DNA of 64,000 nt from Oscheius sp. JU75 (GCA_037178855.1 JASJZC010000001.1:8060001-8124000); one strand, 5' to 3'. Shown: positions 23,201-36,923, counted from the first letter of the stretch. Notes: a model not told the origin generated them from the letters alone. A program made the numbers and translations.

Positions 23201-25581
23201 GGTCAAGACGACTTTTTCGGACTTTCTAATGTTCTGTAAAGTTGTAGATTTATTAATTTTTACGGTACTTCTAAGAGAGAACAACAACTCATACCTGACA
23301 GCAATCTGGACACTGATATCCGTTCTGATGAGTCAAGAGATGCCTTCTAAGGTTGTTTTTCGAGGATAACTAGAACGTTCTTTTATGAAAAAAAAACGTA
23401 ATCTAACTCACGTGCTTCATACAAATCGGGCACTTGGGATCCGTCAAGACCGGGTCATCAATTTCCTTTCGAGCATGAACATCGAGGTGGATCTTCAGCG
23501 AGGATCGCAGTTTGAATCTGTGTTGTGATTAGTACCGTTACGGCAATGATCGAGACTGTGCACCAACTCAAGGCTTAGAATTGGTGCGTAGTATCGAGGA
23601 TTCCACTTCACCAACCTCTTCTCGCATTTGAAGCATTTGTGGGGAAACATAGCCTCCTTCGAAATAGGAGTTTTTCCCTGATCAGGTGGCGCTAACACTT
23701 GTTCTGCGGCCAGCATATCCATAGTTAATTTAGCTGAACAAGTAGCCGAGAATTGATGGGAACTAACCAACACCGTGGACGAGCTGAAGATGTTTGTTCA
23801 GGGATCCGATTGTCTTGTATTGACAGGAACAAAGATGGCATTCAGTCATTGGCTTCTTCGAGTTCAAGGGATGGACATCTTTCACGTGGCGGTCGCAGTT
23901 ACTTTTCTGAACAATATAGATCGTAGGACTGTTTTTGCTGTCTACTTTCATTGTAAACTTGCTACAAAATTGGCATTAGAACACACTCTCTTTCTACTCA
24001 CAATTCTACTGGTACCGTAAGAACTGCTGACTCTTACGGTACCAATACCATAAGAACTTTTTCTCTTACGGTAAAACGACTGTAGAGCCATTTCTTCCTT
24101 ACGGTACTGGTACCATAAGAACTTTTCTCTCTTCAATCTCTACCAATACAATTGATCTAACGATTTGATAAAAACTGACCCACCTTGCTGAATGACAGGC
24201 CACACACCGTACAAGTATATTTTGGTTTTTCGGAGCCATGTACAACCTTCCTATGAGAGCGGAGACCGGACTGATGGGCGAACTCTTTCTCGCAGGCAAA
24301 ACACTTCCAGATAGTTGTCTCTAGAAGACCAAGCTGCGAATGAAATCTAATTGACTGACTTTCATGAATTGCCTTGTGCCGTTTGAGCTCAGTTGGTCGG
24401 ACGAAAGATTTCTCACAACGGTCGCACTTGTACCGTCCCGGTGCTTTGTCTTTAGCCTTTTCTCCATCTTGTGGCTTTCTCTTTCGTTCAAGTCTCCTGA
24501 AGACGAGGCCTCTGATACTTGTGGATTCTTACTGATGTGCCGCATGAGTCTTTCGGTGCGCCTCGACCTTGGATTGTTCCATCAGAAGGTCACACTTGTT
24601 GCAGTATCCGAGCTCGGTTGAACTGATGGCTCGCTTCGACTGGACACCGTGCTCGACGCGCTGGTGACGGTGATATAGAGACTGAATTCGGTACATGAGA
24701 GACCTGTTCTGTCTTACACAAAACTCGAACTCCATTCCACAAGAAGTACAGAGGAGGTTGTCACTCTTTGCGTGACTCTTCAAATGAGCGATGTAGGCAG
24801 AGAATCGTTGGAACGTCTTCTTCTGATTCTTGTTCTCACAGAGTTGGCAAGAGGTGCCCGCGACGAATTCTTCCTATAAGTAGAATATTCGGGGGGAAAG
24901 GATCAGTTAGTGGTGAGCTGAAACCACAACCACATACCGGAATCTGCTTTCTTCAGTTTTGTGATGTTTCACGGACGTAACCAAAAGCCTTAACCCCTTG
25001 CAGAACATGCCGAAACTATTCTTTCGATCCCAAAAGATGGCCGTGAAAGAATACCTACCTGACAGGGATGTGCCACGATACTATGCACCCACAAATTGTC
25101 CATCACGTTGAACCGAGAGCCACATTTTTGGCAACTGAACGAATAGCTTTTCTGATTTACGAGAGCTCACCTAAGTTTCTTGAACATGAGACAGCTATGT
25201 TTCTTGGGCTTTGACGGTTGCGCTATATCGATAATTTTGTCGCAATCGATGCATCTGGCTCGGGTTATTTCTTCCTATACTATTCTTTTCCAAAAAGGAA
25301 ATAATGGACTCACATAGACGACCATATTTTCACTGGGTTCACAGTAGTAACTGTTCTCCTCCACAGGCTCTTGTTCTCTGTCATACTCTATCTCGTCCTC
25401 TTGATGTTGCCATTGAATGGGGTCCGGAACTGAAGAGGAACAGTCTACAGATTTGAAATAGTGAAAAAGGAAGGAATGATTTACGTTCAGAAGGTTCATC
25501 GACTGGGATCAACTGTAAGTCGAAGAGACCGCTTGTTTCGGAGTAGTCGACCATTCTGATTTTACATCCTGCAGATTGCAT
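20245..25581 (-). CDS. Multi-C2H2 zinc-finger protein
   Basis: About 18 exons carry many classical and irregular C2H2 fingers, starting [15 protein letters not shown] at 25581. Examples, 5' to 3': [17 protein letters not shown] (near 25100), [17 protein letters not shown] (24400), [17 protein letters not shown] (24270), [17 protein letters not shown] (23810), CPICMKH with [10 protein letters not shown] (23360), [17 protein letters not shown] (22890), [17 protein letters not shown] (21970), [17 protein letters not shown] (21880) and a last finger [17 protein letters not shown] (20370). A TGERPYEC linker joins two of them across a GC-AG intron (21921-21955). There are no KRAB, BTB or other partner domains. 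It is probably a nucleic-acid-binding regulator; the target is unknown. AATAAA on the minus strand directly follows the stop codon. No named orthologue was recognised. Confidence 0.85.
23188..23255. repeat. Short palindromic dispersed element, copy 2
   Basis: It contains AATGTTCTGTAAAGTTGTAG, the shared core arm, preceded by a TTTTTCAGGGTC flank. It lies in an intron of the zinc-finger gene. Only one arm is well preserved. Confidence 0.5.
23990..24135. repeat. Clustered inverted repeats of a TTACGGTACC motif
   Basis: Several copies of TTCTTACGGTA-type sequence occur in both orientations, for example GGTACCGTAAGAAC, CTCTTACGGTACCAATACCA and CCTTACGGTACTGGTACCAT. They form a compact fold-back cluster. 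It lies in the 265-nt intron of the zinc-finger gene between 23913 and 24177, which is larger than the neighbouring introns, so it is probably a decayed MITE-like insertion. Confidence 0.65.
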
Positions 25582-25612
25582 TTATTATAGCGTTTTTTTT
25601 TTCGAGTACAAG

Positions 25613-25690
25613 AAAAAATGTTCGAACATTTTCCAGTTTTGTAAACTTGTAGAGCAGAGCAAATAGTACAACTTTTCAGAACATGACCAG
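25613..25690. repeat. Short palindromic dispersed element, copy 3
   Basis: It contains TTTTGTAAACTTGTAGAGCA and AGTACAACTTTTCAGAACAT, complementary arms of the same type as the copies at 15728, 41953 and 63827. It lies between the AP-3 sigma stop and the zinc-finger start. Confidence 0.55.
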
Positions 25691-25832
25691 ACGCTAAACT
25701 GTCATCATCCGAAATGAACCGAATAAGCCTAGGGTTCTGAGTAACACAGGACTGTGACCACAAAATGCTCAAAATTAAATAGATGTAAATAAACATTTAT
25801 GGGAATGTACAGAAAAAGAGAGAGATTCTCAT

Positions 25833-26452
25833 TCAGAAAGCGTTTTTCAAATTGGATAGACCAGGAAGATCGGGCAGTTTGATGTCTTTGAGCTGTTGTG
25901 GAATGTTCATATTTTTCACGGCCGACACGGCCCGGGCGGGAGCAGCCGAAATTCCAGCTTCCTGCTTCTGGAGCTTGTCCTGCTCCTGGATTCTCAGTAA
26001 AATTTCGCTCATATTCGTCTCCAATACCATTCCTCCCATGACTATCTCACTCAAAATGTGATGAACCTGAATCTTTTCCATCAGATTTCTGATAACTGTT
26101 CGCTTACCTTATCGACGTGGAAAATCAGATCCAGTTCACAAACATTTTCAAAGTTTCTGTCAAGAGTTTCGACGAAAACCTGGATGAGATCTAGAATCCC
26201 CAGCTCAGATTCACTACTGTCCACACAGAAAATGAAGTAGAGAGTGGCGTAGTGTCGATAGATCAGACGATAGTCGTTCCCATCTATTAATGTCCCACCT
26301 TCCAAGAAGTTACAGACGTTGTCGTCCCTTTTAGAGACTAGTTGAAAGGTTTCTCTGATGATCTGTTGTTGAACCTCTTCGGTATAGTGCTGGTAAAACT
26401 TCAATAACCGCGGTTTCCCGTGGTTATTGATGACCAGAATGGCCTTTATCAT
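25833..26452 (-). CDS. aps-3: AP-3 complex subunit sigma
   Basis: Two exons, 26108-26452 and 25833-26066, encode 192 residues, the family's usual length. The start MIKAILVINNHGKPRLLKFY and the segment IYRHYATLYFIFCVDSSES are diagnostic of the clathrin-adaptor small-chain fold. The C-terminal extension (KDIKLPDLPGLSNL) is typical of AP-3 rather than AP-1 or AP-2. AP-3 sorts cargo from endosomes or the trans-Golgi to lysosome-related organelles; sigma is a core subunit holding the delta chain. The ATG follows a pyrimidine-rich acceptor, so there is a 5' UTR intron or a trans-splice site. The zinc-finger gene starts 251 nt downstream on the same strand, an operon-like distance. Confidence 0.95.
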
Positions 26453-26953
26453 GTCTGAAGATGCTCTGTTAAGTGCTTCCCAAAAAAAAAGGAAATAAGT
26501 GTGACACAGATTTACAGAAGATGTAGATAAGGAAAGCCTCAGACAAGAAATCCGATAAAGAAGATTTTTGAAGTTACCGCGCTCCAATCAGAGCCATGGC
26601 TCTCGCCACGATTTCACAGCACGACCGACCTTTAGACATCCCCGAAGAAATTTTGGGCCGGCGTACTCTTTTTACAGTTTTTCTATATTATTTTGTCCGT
26701 TTTCTTGTGTTTTTCTCGTTCTGTTTGAAAGGAAATAAGTCTCTGACTGAGCTGCAGCTGTTTAGAGCTACGTTATTCACGACTTTAGTCTCGAAATTTG
26801 TCTTTTAAACCTGTAGGAAGCTCCAGCTTACTTTATTTTATTTTTGCGGTGGTTTTCTTCTGAATATGCTTTATTTTCGTTAATTCTTCATCTTTGTCTC
26901 GTTTCCTTTCTCAAAAACATGTGTAATTTTTAGGTAACCACCTTGGGGGTAAA

Positions 26954-27634
26954 ATGACGAGGCTTCACTACACGCGAAACCCGGAGAATGCCACGAAGTC
27001 GTGCAAGGCTCGTGGATCTGACCTCCGTGTCCATTTCAAGAACACTCACGAGGCCGCTATGGCCCTCCGTAACATGCCCCTCCGTCGTGCTCAGCGCTTC
27101 CTCGAGAATGTCAAGGCCAAGAAGGAAATCGTCCCCTTCATCCGCTTCAAGGGAGGTGTTGGCCGCAAGGCCCAGTGCAAAAACTGGGGACTGACCCAGG
27201 GACGTTGGCCCGAGAAATCCGCCGAATTCCTTCTCGATCTGCTCAAGTGAGTTTTGTTTTCTTGCAATTTTATTTTTTCCATTTGCAGGAACGCCGAGAG
27301 CAATGCTGAATACAAGGGACTCGACGTCGACCATCTCGTTATCGATCATATCAATGTCCAGAGGGCCGCCAAGATGCGCAGAAGAACCTACCGCGCTCAC
27401 GGAAGAATCAACCGTGAGTTTGCTTTATTTTCACCGACTTGTCGACAGCAGCCGAGCTATTTGTAACGAACTAATCGTCATCTTTCAGCGTACATGTCCT
27501 CTCCTTGCCATATTGAGGTTATCTTGACCGAAAAGGAAGACGTCGTTTCTAAGCCTGTTGATGAGGTCCCGAAGGCACCCAAGAAGGAGTCTAAGAAGAA
27601 GCAGAAGCGCCAGTTGGCCAGAGGAGAGTACTGA
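26954..27634 (+). CDS. rpl-17: 60S ribosomal protein L17 (uL22)
   Basis: Three exons (26954-27246, 27289-27413, 27489-27634) encode a full-length L17. It starts [20 protein letters not shown], continues with [20 protein letters not shown], and has the conserved [19 protein letters not shown] and [13 protein letters not shown]. The C-terminus is lysine-rich, as usual for the eukaryotic protein. It lines the exit tunnel of the large ribosomal subunit in the cytoplasm. The start sits just after a TTTTTAG acceptor. AATAAA follows at 27649. The next gene starts about 100 nt downstream on the same strand, so this may be the first gene of an operon. No snoRNA was seen in either short intron. Confidence 0.98.
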
Positions 27635-27648
27635 ACAACATTTTGTTA

Positions 27649-27654
27649 AATAAA
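27649..27654 (+). terminator. Poly(A) signal of rpl-17
   Basis: AATAAA lies 15 nt after the stop codon. The following gene's ATG lies 97 nt further on, the spacing typical of nematode operons whose downstream genes are trans-spliced. Confidence 0.7.
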
Positions 27655-27750
27655 TTTGTTGGTTGTTTTCTAACAATGCTTTTCTTTACCTGGCTTTCCA
27701 ATCCATCCAACAAGAACACTGGTTTCGCGTAGATGGAATAGACTTTTTAT

Positions 27751-28717
27751 ATGATCCGAAGGGCTTGTTCTACAGCAGCATCGTTGATCAGTACGGAACA
27801 TTTATCACGAGCAGAGAAGTCGCTAGCTCGGGAGTTGTCCTTAGCGAGGCAGTATTACGATGAGGTTCTTTTTGCACATTCCTCCTTCGTAATCAAACGT
27901 TTCAGGGAACTAAAGGCTCGCTTAGAAAACTCTTGACAGTGGCGCGTAAAACTGAGGGCCAAAACGAGGTGACTTCGAGAATATGTGCTTATGGAGCATT
28001 TCTTTCTCTCAAGCTGGTTCGAACCTGTTTCTTGCGTGAATAGTTCGTTATTCAGCAAAACGTGGAAGAATCCGCACGCTGTCTCTCCAAAGTAACCCAT
28101 TCCCCTCCGATTATCAAGCGTAGTCTTCAAGTTCTCGTCTACGTTGAGCAGGCAAAATTGGACGAAGCTATTGACGAAATCGAGGCTGTGCTAAACGAGG
28201 AGGAACTGTTCTTTAATTCAATAAATTCGTGCATATCAGATGAGGCGGTTTGTCTTTATCGCTATTAAAGACACTTACCTAGTTTTTAGCTCGACAAGTT
28301 GCACGGAGCCATTCAATCACGACAGGATACACAAAATCTGGTCAGTTTTTGTTTCACTGACCAGCCCTCTGCGACGTCGCTCTGGATAAAGTTAGATGTA
28401 TCTACAACCTGTTGTAGGACCCTGCGAGTGACTGGTTTTGGCACCCCATGATGCAATTTTGCGAAAAGTTTTCCGAGAAACCAACGAAAGGGAAAAGTGA
28501 TGAAATGGACAAAGACAGTGAAAACGATTTTTGGGAGCCAATCTGGCATACTGTAACGCCACTTTGCTTACCCGAATTTATGGCATCTTGTGCACCTTTT
28601 TCTCTAGATTTTCCCAGATTTCCACATTTTTCTCGTGAAAGAACAAAGTACACTTGCTCTTTGCAAACGTCAAAAATCCCAAAAAGTTACGATAACACCG
28701 AGAGAATTGACAAATAA
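27751..28717 (+). CDS. Unrecognised helical protein downstream of rpl-17
   Basis: Exons at about 27751-27857, 27905-27969, 28057-28244, 28290-28340 and 28420-28717 join in phase. The start at 27751 is the first in-frame ATG after a stop. The N-terminal half is charged and probably helical (RAEKSLARELSLARQYYDE, then EQAKLDEAIDEIEAVLNEEE). The last ~100 residues are richer in aromatic residues (DWFWHPMMQFCEKF, FWEPIWHTVTPLCLPEF). Exon 4 to exon 5 has an alternative reading with an extra short exon near 28362. I do not recognise the family, and no catalytic motif, signal peptide or membrane segment is clear. Its position suggests co-transcription with rpl-17. It ends convergently with the tyrosine kinase, 127 nt away. 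Confidence 0.6.
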
Positions 28718-28844
28718 TGGAAATTTCGCCGTTACGTACGCATTTTCATGCAAACGCAATAGGCTTTAGACAGACTAAGACGACAGCTATTATTCTATTA
28801 AGAAAATCGATTAGTAGACATTTGTGTTCGATTACGGGGCTTCT

Positions 28845-30612
28845 TCAGTTCCTGGCCAACAGTTTGCGAAGTCGAGCGAGAAGACGGGCGACGACCGAGG
28901 GCGGAGATGGATGGATGATTCCGGGCAGCTCCTTGACCATAGCCTCCAGCTGTTCGAACGAGGGACGGTCCTCCGGATCGAAGAGAAGGCACTTGTTGAA
29001 GACCTCTTGCACTTCAGGCTGAACGTCGCCTTGGATCTTGAGCGTGGCCCTGTTTTCTTTCTTCATCTTCACGAGTTCCTTGATGCTTTGGACCTCTTCA
29101 AAGGGCTCCCCGCCGGCCGAATAAATCTCGTAGATCATCACGCCGAAGCTGTAAACATCGGATTTAGAGGTGTAGACACCTCTTTTCAGAGCCTCCGGAG
29201 CCATCCATCTCACAGGCTTCCTGTTCATGCTCTTCTCACGAAACTCCGTCCCAAGCAGCGAGAGACCGAAGTCGGAGATTTTGACTTCATTCCTGTTTCC
29301 CAGTAGGCAGTTCCTGGCCGCCTAAAAGTTTCTGATCCAGCAGAGTGAAAGACTTACGATATCTCGATGAATGATCTTCTTGGACTCGAGATAGGCCATG
29401 CCCTTGGCTCCGCCGTAGACGAAGTTAAGCTTCTCGATCATGGTCGGCGGATTCTCCTTGTTCTCGACGCGCTTCGAGAGCGAGTCGCCCTCGGCCAGCT
29501 CCATGACGATCATAATGGGCTCTTTGGCAGTGCACACTCCATACAGCCGAATGACGTTTGGGTGGTTCAGCTCCAGCATCAGATTCGCCTCCTTGAGAAA
29601 CTTGATGCGCTCGTCTCCATTAAGACAGCCCTCATGGAGCGTCTTGATTGCCACGGGCATCTTGGGCAGAAAGGGTGACGTCTGGAGCGTTCCTCGCCAT
29701 ACCTCGCCGAATGCCCCTTCTCCTAGCTTCTGTCCTTTGACCACCTGCTCGTTGTTCAGCTGCCAGTCCTTCTTCAGACACGGTCTGACGAGAAGATAAC
29801 CGTCGGCGCTGATCGGCTCCCTGTTTCGGTAGTGATGCTGGACGAGGTCATCGACTGTCTTGAAGGCAAAGTTGTAGACCCAGTAGAGATGCTTCTTATT
29901 GGTCCTCTTGATCAGGAAGTTGTGTAGCTCGCCGTCGTGGACGACGCTCATCACGAAGTGCATCTGGCCGCCGACTTCTATTTTCCTCACTGAAAGATCT
30001 CGAGATTTTGTATCGGATTCGGCCTGTTGGTTCGTCATCGTAAACCCTTATACGGTTGATTCAATATGAACCCATTTGTTATTTTCATGGCACGACCCGT
30101 TTAGCACGCAAGCATTGAATACTCTGTCAAGTTTAGGATAATGGGCTGACATATTTTAGGTTGAAGGAGGGACAAATGGGTTACGCTAGTGACATCTTCT
30201 TATTGAACAGATCATATCAGAGACATTTACCATTTCGAGAGAAGTAGTAAAACCTACCCAGGAACTCTCCCTCGCGACAGAGCAGTTTGTTAGCCTCGCC
30301 TCGAGTCATGAATCCGTGGTAGTAGGGCTCATCGTCGATGGGCCGATTGACGCGTCCGACCTCGTCACAGCTGATCTGCTTCAGTTGACGACGTTGCGGG
30401 ACAGTCGCGACTCCATTTTTCTTCCCCTCAACCGATTTTGTGTCGCTAGAGACGGTAGCCGAGACGTTTTTCGGGTAGCGAGTCTCGAGCTCCGTGTCGT
30501 GTTGCTTCTTCTTCCGGTTGGCCTCCTCCGCTATCTCCACTTCCAGCCCATCCGCCTTCTCTGACGATCCGCCCGTTGCTGCCGAGAACCGAGAGCTAGT
30601 AGCCGCCATCAT
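28845..30612 (-). CDS. SH2-domain cytoplasmic tyrosine kinase, Fer/Fps-like nematode type
   Basis: Three exons: 30258-30612, 29358-29989 and 28845-29321. A polar N-terminus of about 90 residues leads to an SH2 domain (EPYYHGFMTRGEANKLL; GEFLVR formed across the first intron; HNFLIKRTNKKHLYWVY) and then a complete kinase domain: GEGAFGEVW loop, VAIKTL lysine, KFLKEANLM glutamate, HRDIAARN catalytic loop split by an intron, SDFGLS, RWMAPEAL and SDVYSFGVMIYEI. It has no F-BAR, SH3 or membrane region, matching the compact nematode Fer-like kinases (SPE-8/KIN group), many of which act in the male germ line. The activation segment between DFG and APE (LSLLGTEFREKSMNRKPVRW) has no tyrosine; Phe sits near the usual site. 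The ATG is 94 nt from the divergent small ORF. Confidence 0.92.
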
Positions 30613-30705
30613 AGTAGGCTCCCAGCACACAGACTGGTTTTCTTGTTGTTGCAATTCAGTTTTTTACATGCAATCTCGAATTTTTACTAATTGGCAAGTT
30701 TTCAG

Positions 30706-30912
30706 ATGAGGCGATTTCGACGAGTACAGAAGATCTTGACCCAGTACGAGCGAAGAACAAAGGCCAAAGTTGAAGAAGTCCTTGCGATGCCGCTCGTCAT
30801 CGACCCGCTGGTGGCGGACCGCTCCTTTCCAACCGATATCAAACTTTCGGACCGAGTCGTCAAAGAACTACCTCATTTTTTGTCTGAACAAGTTACGAAG
30901 AAAATAGATTGA
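30706..30912 (+). CDS. 68-residue basic protein, unknown
   Basis: This single-exon ORF starts directly after a TTTTCAG acceptor, as trans-spliced nematode genes often do. The product starts MRRFRRVQKILTQYERRTKA, so its first 20 residues are strongly basic and possibly amphipathic. It continues with a conserved-looking hydrophobic and acidic part (MPLVIDPLVADRSFP). The basic start could be a mitochondrial presequence or an RNA-binding tail; this is a guess. No family was recognised. It is divergent from the kinase gene (94 nt between start codons) and convergent with mel-26. The codon and residue make-up argues against chance, but it could also be the first exon of a longer gene. Confidence 0.5.
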   Translation: MRRFRRVQKILTQYERRTKAKVEEVLAMPLVIDPLVADRSFPTDIKLSDRVVKELPHFLSEQVTKKID

Positions 30913-31171
30913 ATCTTTATACAACAACGTTTATACAATGTGTTTCGTTAGACTACGCGAAAAAGCTGCATTTTGCGGAAGAGGGACGTGGGAAAATTCG
31001 CATACGAGAAAAAGGGGAGATAAATATCAAATTTTAAGCATACGCAAGATGCACAAAATCGGAATATGTGGTCGGACTGTGTTTCGCCATTATGAACATA
31101 CCCATAGGAAGGACTGGAACGCTGGTATTCAAGACGGAGAATGGGCTTTTTTTTTTTAAAGAGTGACGAGA

Positions 31172-32561
31172 TTACTGCTGACTGCTGCTGGTACCGGAAA
31201 GACCCAGGTTAAAGCCGCTCTGGGCCTTGTCAAAATTGTTTACAATGTCCGTAACGAGAGCCGGATGCTGTTTTAGAATCTCGTCCCAGCCGCTCGTTCC
31301 TGTGATCAGCTTCGGACGGGCCAAAATCAGCTACAAAATCATTTTTAGTAAGTTTTAAAAGGGCCTACGGACCTGAACAGCCTGCTTCCGTAGATTTTTC
31401 GCATTGTAGACGTCGCCTAGTACCAGAAGTTGACAGGCTGTGTCGGCCGAGAGATTCTCCACCAGATACTTTTCGCAATGATTCTGAATTTTGATAATTT
31501 GATGTATTCATATGGAAAACACCTTGAGTTCGGTAAGAGAGTACTTGTCGGCTGCAATCAGGAGCTCACTCGCGATTTCGGCTATATCCTTCTGACAGCG
31601 GCCGCAGTAGATGTAGTAGATCATCTCGTGTACGACATCATATTCCAGGTCGGTTATTTCGAGGATTCCCTAGAGATTTGACATTTTCAGAGCAGGCAAA
31701 AAGTAACTAACAGTTTTAGCCTCGGCCGTGTCCTCGTGGAGCAGCATCGCACCGAAAACTGGCGACCGAGCAGCCAGGATAGCCTTGTGACAGCGGATCT
31801 CGCGCGCATACGATCCGACCCGAATGGTGAAATCGGTGAGAACGTCGTCGCGGAACATCTTCTGGTAGTCGGCCACCAACTGCTGCTCACAATTGGCTGC
31901 TGCCTAAAATACATTGGTTGTTCTAGAAAAAGAGATGATTTCAAACCATGACAGGCTCGGTACTGGTGGTGACCGTGTCGACAGCCACATCAATCTCCAC
32001 GTTGACTATGATGAGGTCTTTCGGAAGAATTTGCGGGAAAAGGACATCTCTCTTGATGTAGGAGACGTAGTCCGAGTGCGAAGGATTCGGATGTATGCGC
32101 ATCTGAATTAGAATTGGAAGAAGAAAAAATGCGTTACTGACTTCAATTTCTTTCAGCTCTGCTGTGCGCAACATGAACCGTGACTTGAAGCCGATTTTTG
32201 ACGACTTCCCGCTTCCAACCTACAATTCTTTCTATGAAAAAAACCATAAAAAATAAAGCGCTCACCACTCGATTGAGACACAGAAATACAAAGTCCTTGT
32301 TATTCTCGCCATTTCCCTTGGGGTATATCTTGATGGACCAGGTCAGATTCTCGTCGCCTCTGCTCAAATAGACGAAATTTTCCAGATATTCTTGATAACA
32401 GTGCGAGAAGTTCTTTACCGTCCAACTGTGATTCACTTTCTGCAAGCAAATACTAATCAGAGGGAAGACAAAGTGCTCACCTCGACTTTGATTTCCGTCT
32501 GTGAAGAATTGGCCTGTGGCGCCCCCAGTATGCTGTCGGACGAGTCGTTCAGAGGCTCCAT
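31172..32561 (-). CDS. mel-26: MEL-26: MATH-BTB adaptor of CUL-3 ubiquitin ligase
   Basis: Eight exons, starting MEPLNDSSDSILGAPQ at 32561 and ending in SGTSSSQQ. The MATH domain (exons from 32439) contains HSWTVKNFSHCYQEYLENFV and IKIYPKGNGENNKDFVFLCL, and continues with HPNPSHSDYVSYIKRDVLFP. The BTB domain (31712-31904 and the next exon) has DFTIRV, CHKAILAARSPVFGAML and ELKNHCEKYL, followed by a BACK-like tail. In C. elegans, MEL-26 recruits the katanin subunit MEI-1 to CUL-3 for degradation after meiosis, allowing the mitotic spindle to form. MATH binds substrate and BTB binds CUL-3. The near-identity over the MATH domain supports orthology rather than general SPOP or BATH membership. It lies 287 nt downstream of gld-4 on the same strand. 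Confidence 0.96.
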
Positions 32562-32848
32562 GTCCTGATTTGAACCTATCAACATAGACATCGATATTTA
32601 TATCAGAAAAAGTAGAGGTTTTAGGGTATGAACCCATTGAAATTGTAGGAAACCCAAGGAATCTCTTAGAAAATCTTGATCAATTCAAATAACAACGACC
32701 CATAAACGGTATCAAATCACAAAAATGCGAAAGTAAATGATACCCGTAATATCAGCACACAAAACGAACGGAGTGGGTGGGAATACCAGTAAGAATGAGA
32801 AGAAAAACAATTGGGAGACTAGTTGTGTGGGAACTAAAAAAATTGGAG

Positions 32849-35330
<2,482 letters not shown>

Positions 35331-36167
35331 CCTGAACAGCTGAATTGAATTGGAAAAAATTTAAAGAGCCTTCGAAGGGAAAATAAAACAAATAAAAGTG
35401 AAATGAACGAGCGGAAATGTGATTGTTCACGAGAACATTCTTGGCTAACCGCAGTGCAGCTTGGCAAAGAACCAAACTTCGATGTATCATGTACAATGGC
35501 ATTTTCAGATGTCTGTTTGATAAAGTTTTGACAAGAAAGTGAAGAAAAGAAGAGAAAAATGGCAGATGAAGGCTGAGATACAGAAAATGTGACAGAGGGC
35601 AAGAATTGACAAATGCTGCGCGCGCTGTTTAGCCAGTCAACGGCTGATTTCAGAATGTGGAAATGTTCCGATCAATTCCTTGCTTTTTCTGTTCTTGTTT
35701 TTCACTTTTTAATCTGTCTCATGTAATTTGTCAAAAATCAAGAAGAGCTACATGTTTTTGGACAAAAAAGGGGAGAAAGATTGATGCTCCCTAAACCTTT
35801 TAAAATTATGGGGAAGCGTGGTTTTTCGAAAATCTTCCTCCTCTGAATTATACGTTTTCGTTGAAAATAACATTTTTTAGTTAAGCCTCGACGTAGAACA
35901 ACAGAAGTCATGCGGAAATAAGCAATGACGTGGAAAGTAATGTAGTGAGCGCTTACACGTTCCAATTGTTTCAGAATGTTTGCGTTTGGCCATCTTCCTC
36001 TTGTCTTTTGTCCATGTTAGCTTATAAAATTTGGAAAAAAAACATTCTGAACGTCCCCGAGCTTTCTAATATCATCCGAGGTATCGATTTTTTTGTCTAG
36101 CCAAAACTCTCCCACTTTCATTGATCCCCTCAATCTTCCACTCATAAATCGATGTTTACAGTTGACG
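35331..36167. other. Divergent intergenic region between gld-4 and NDUFS7
   Basis: This 837-bp stretch separates oppositely oriented genes and must hold both promoters. It is AT-rich with T and A runs. A possible gld-4 5' UTR exon lies near 35340-35500, because the gld-4 start follows an acceptor. No protein-coding similarity or RNA gene was seen. Confidence 0.5.
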
Positions 36168-36923
36168 ATGCTGAGTGCTATGCGCTCAGCCCTACCAGGG
36201 CTGACAACTCGCACCTTGGCTACTAAAGCCCTCGCCCCGTCCAGTGAGGCGCCGAAAGGAATCGGAAAGACTGGTTAGCGTTTTTCGTTGAACTAGATAG
36301 CTTTGGCTTCAGGTACTCCGTTTACAGAGACTTCTTCTGCCGGAGAATATGCTCTTGCTAGGCTCGACGATGTAATGAACCTTGCCCAGCGTGGTTCCAT
36401 CTGGCCACTTACATTCGGTTTGTTTTCTTATAACTTTCTCAATAGGAAGATTCAGGCCTCGCTTGCTGTGCCGTCGAAATGATGCACTTTGCGGCCCCTC
36501 GCTACGATATGGATCGTTACGGAGTCGTCTTCCGTGCCTCTCCCCGTCAAGCGGATTTGATCTTTGTCGCCGGAACTGTTACTAACAAAATGGCTCCCGC
36601 TCTCAGGAGAATTTACGATCAAATGCCCGAGGCCAAGTAGGAATTGAGCTTATGCGTAAAAAAACCTTGCTTAGATGGGTCATCTCCATGGGCTCGTGCG
36701 CAAATGGTGGAGGATACTACCACTACGCTTATTCTGTTCTCCGTGGATGCGACAGAGTCATTCCTGTAGACATCTACGTTCCTGGATGTCCTCCTACTGC
36801 CGAGGTTTGCCTTTATCCCAACTTTTTCAGACTTGCTCAATTTAGGCACTGCTGTACGGAGTCCTTCAACTGCAGAAGAAAATTAAGCGGAAGCGCGAAG
36901 CTCAGCTCTGGTACCGAAGGTAG
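36168..36923 (+). CDS. NADH:ubiquinone oxidoreductase core subunit S7 (NDUFS7, PSST/20 kDa)
   Basis: Five exons: 36168-36273, 36313-36417, 36456-36636, 36675-36804 and 36846-36923. A basic mitochondrial presequence ([20 protein letters not shown]) precedes the conserved core. The four cysteines that bind the N2 4Fe-4S cluster are present: the adjacent pair in [20 protein letters not shown], one in [20 protein letters not shown] and one in [16 protein letters not shown]2 is the last cluster in complex I and reduces ubiquinone in the inner mitochondrial membrane. The C-terminus ([15 protein letters not shown]) matches the family. The length is normal. All introns are 38-41 nt. Confidence 0.98.

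Noticed and set aside
28009-28034. B-box-like GGTTCGAACC
   Set aside because: No A box at the right distance and no arm structure; probably chance within an intron.
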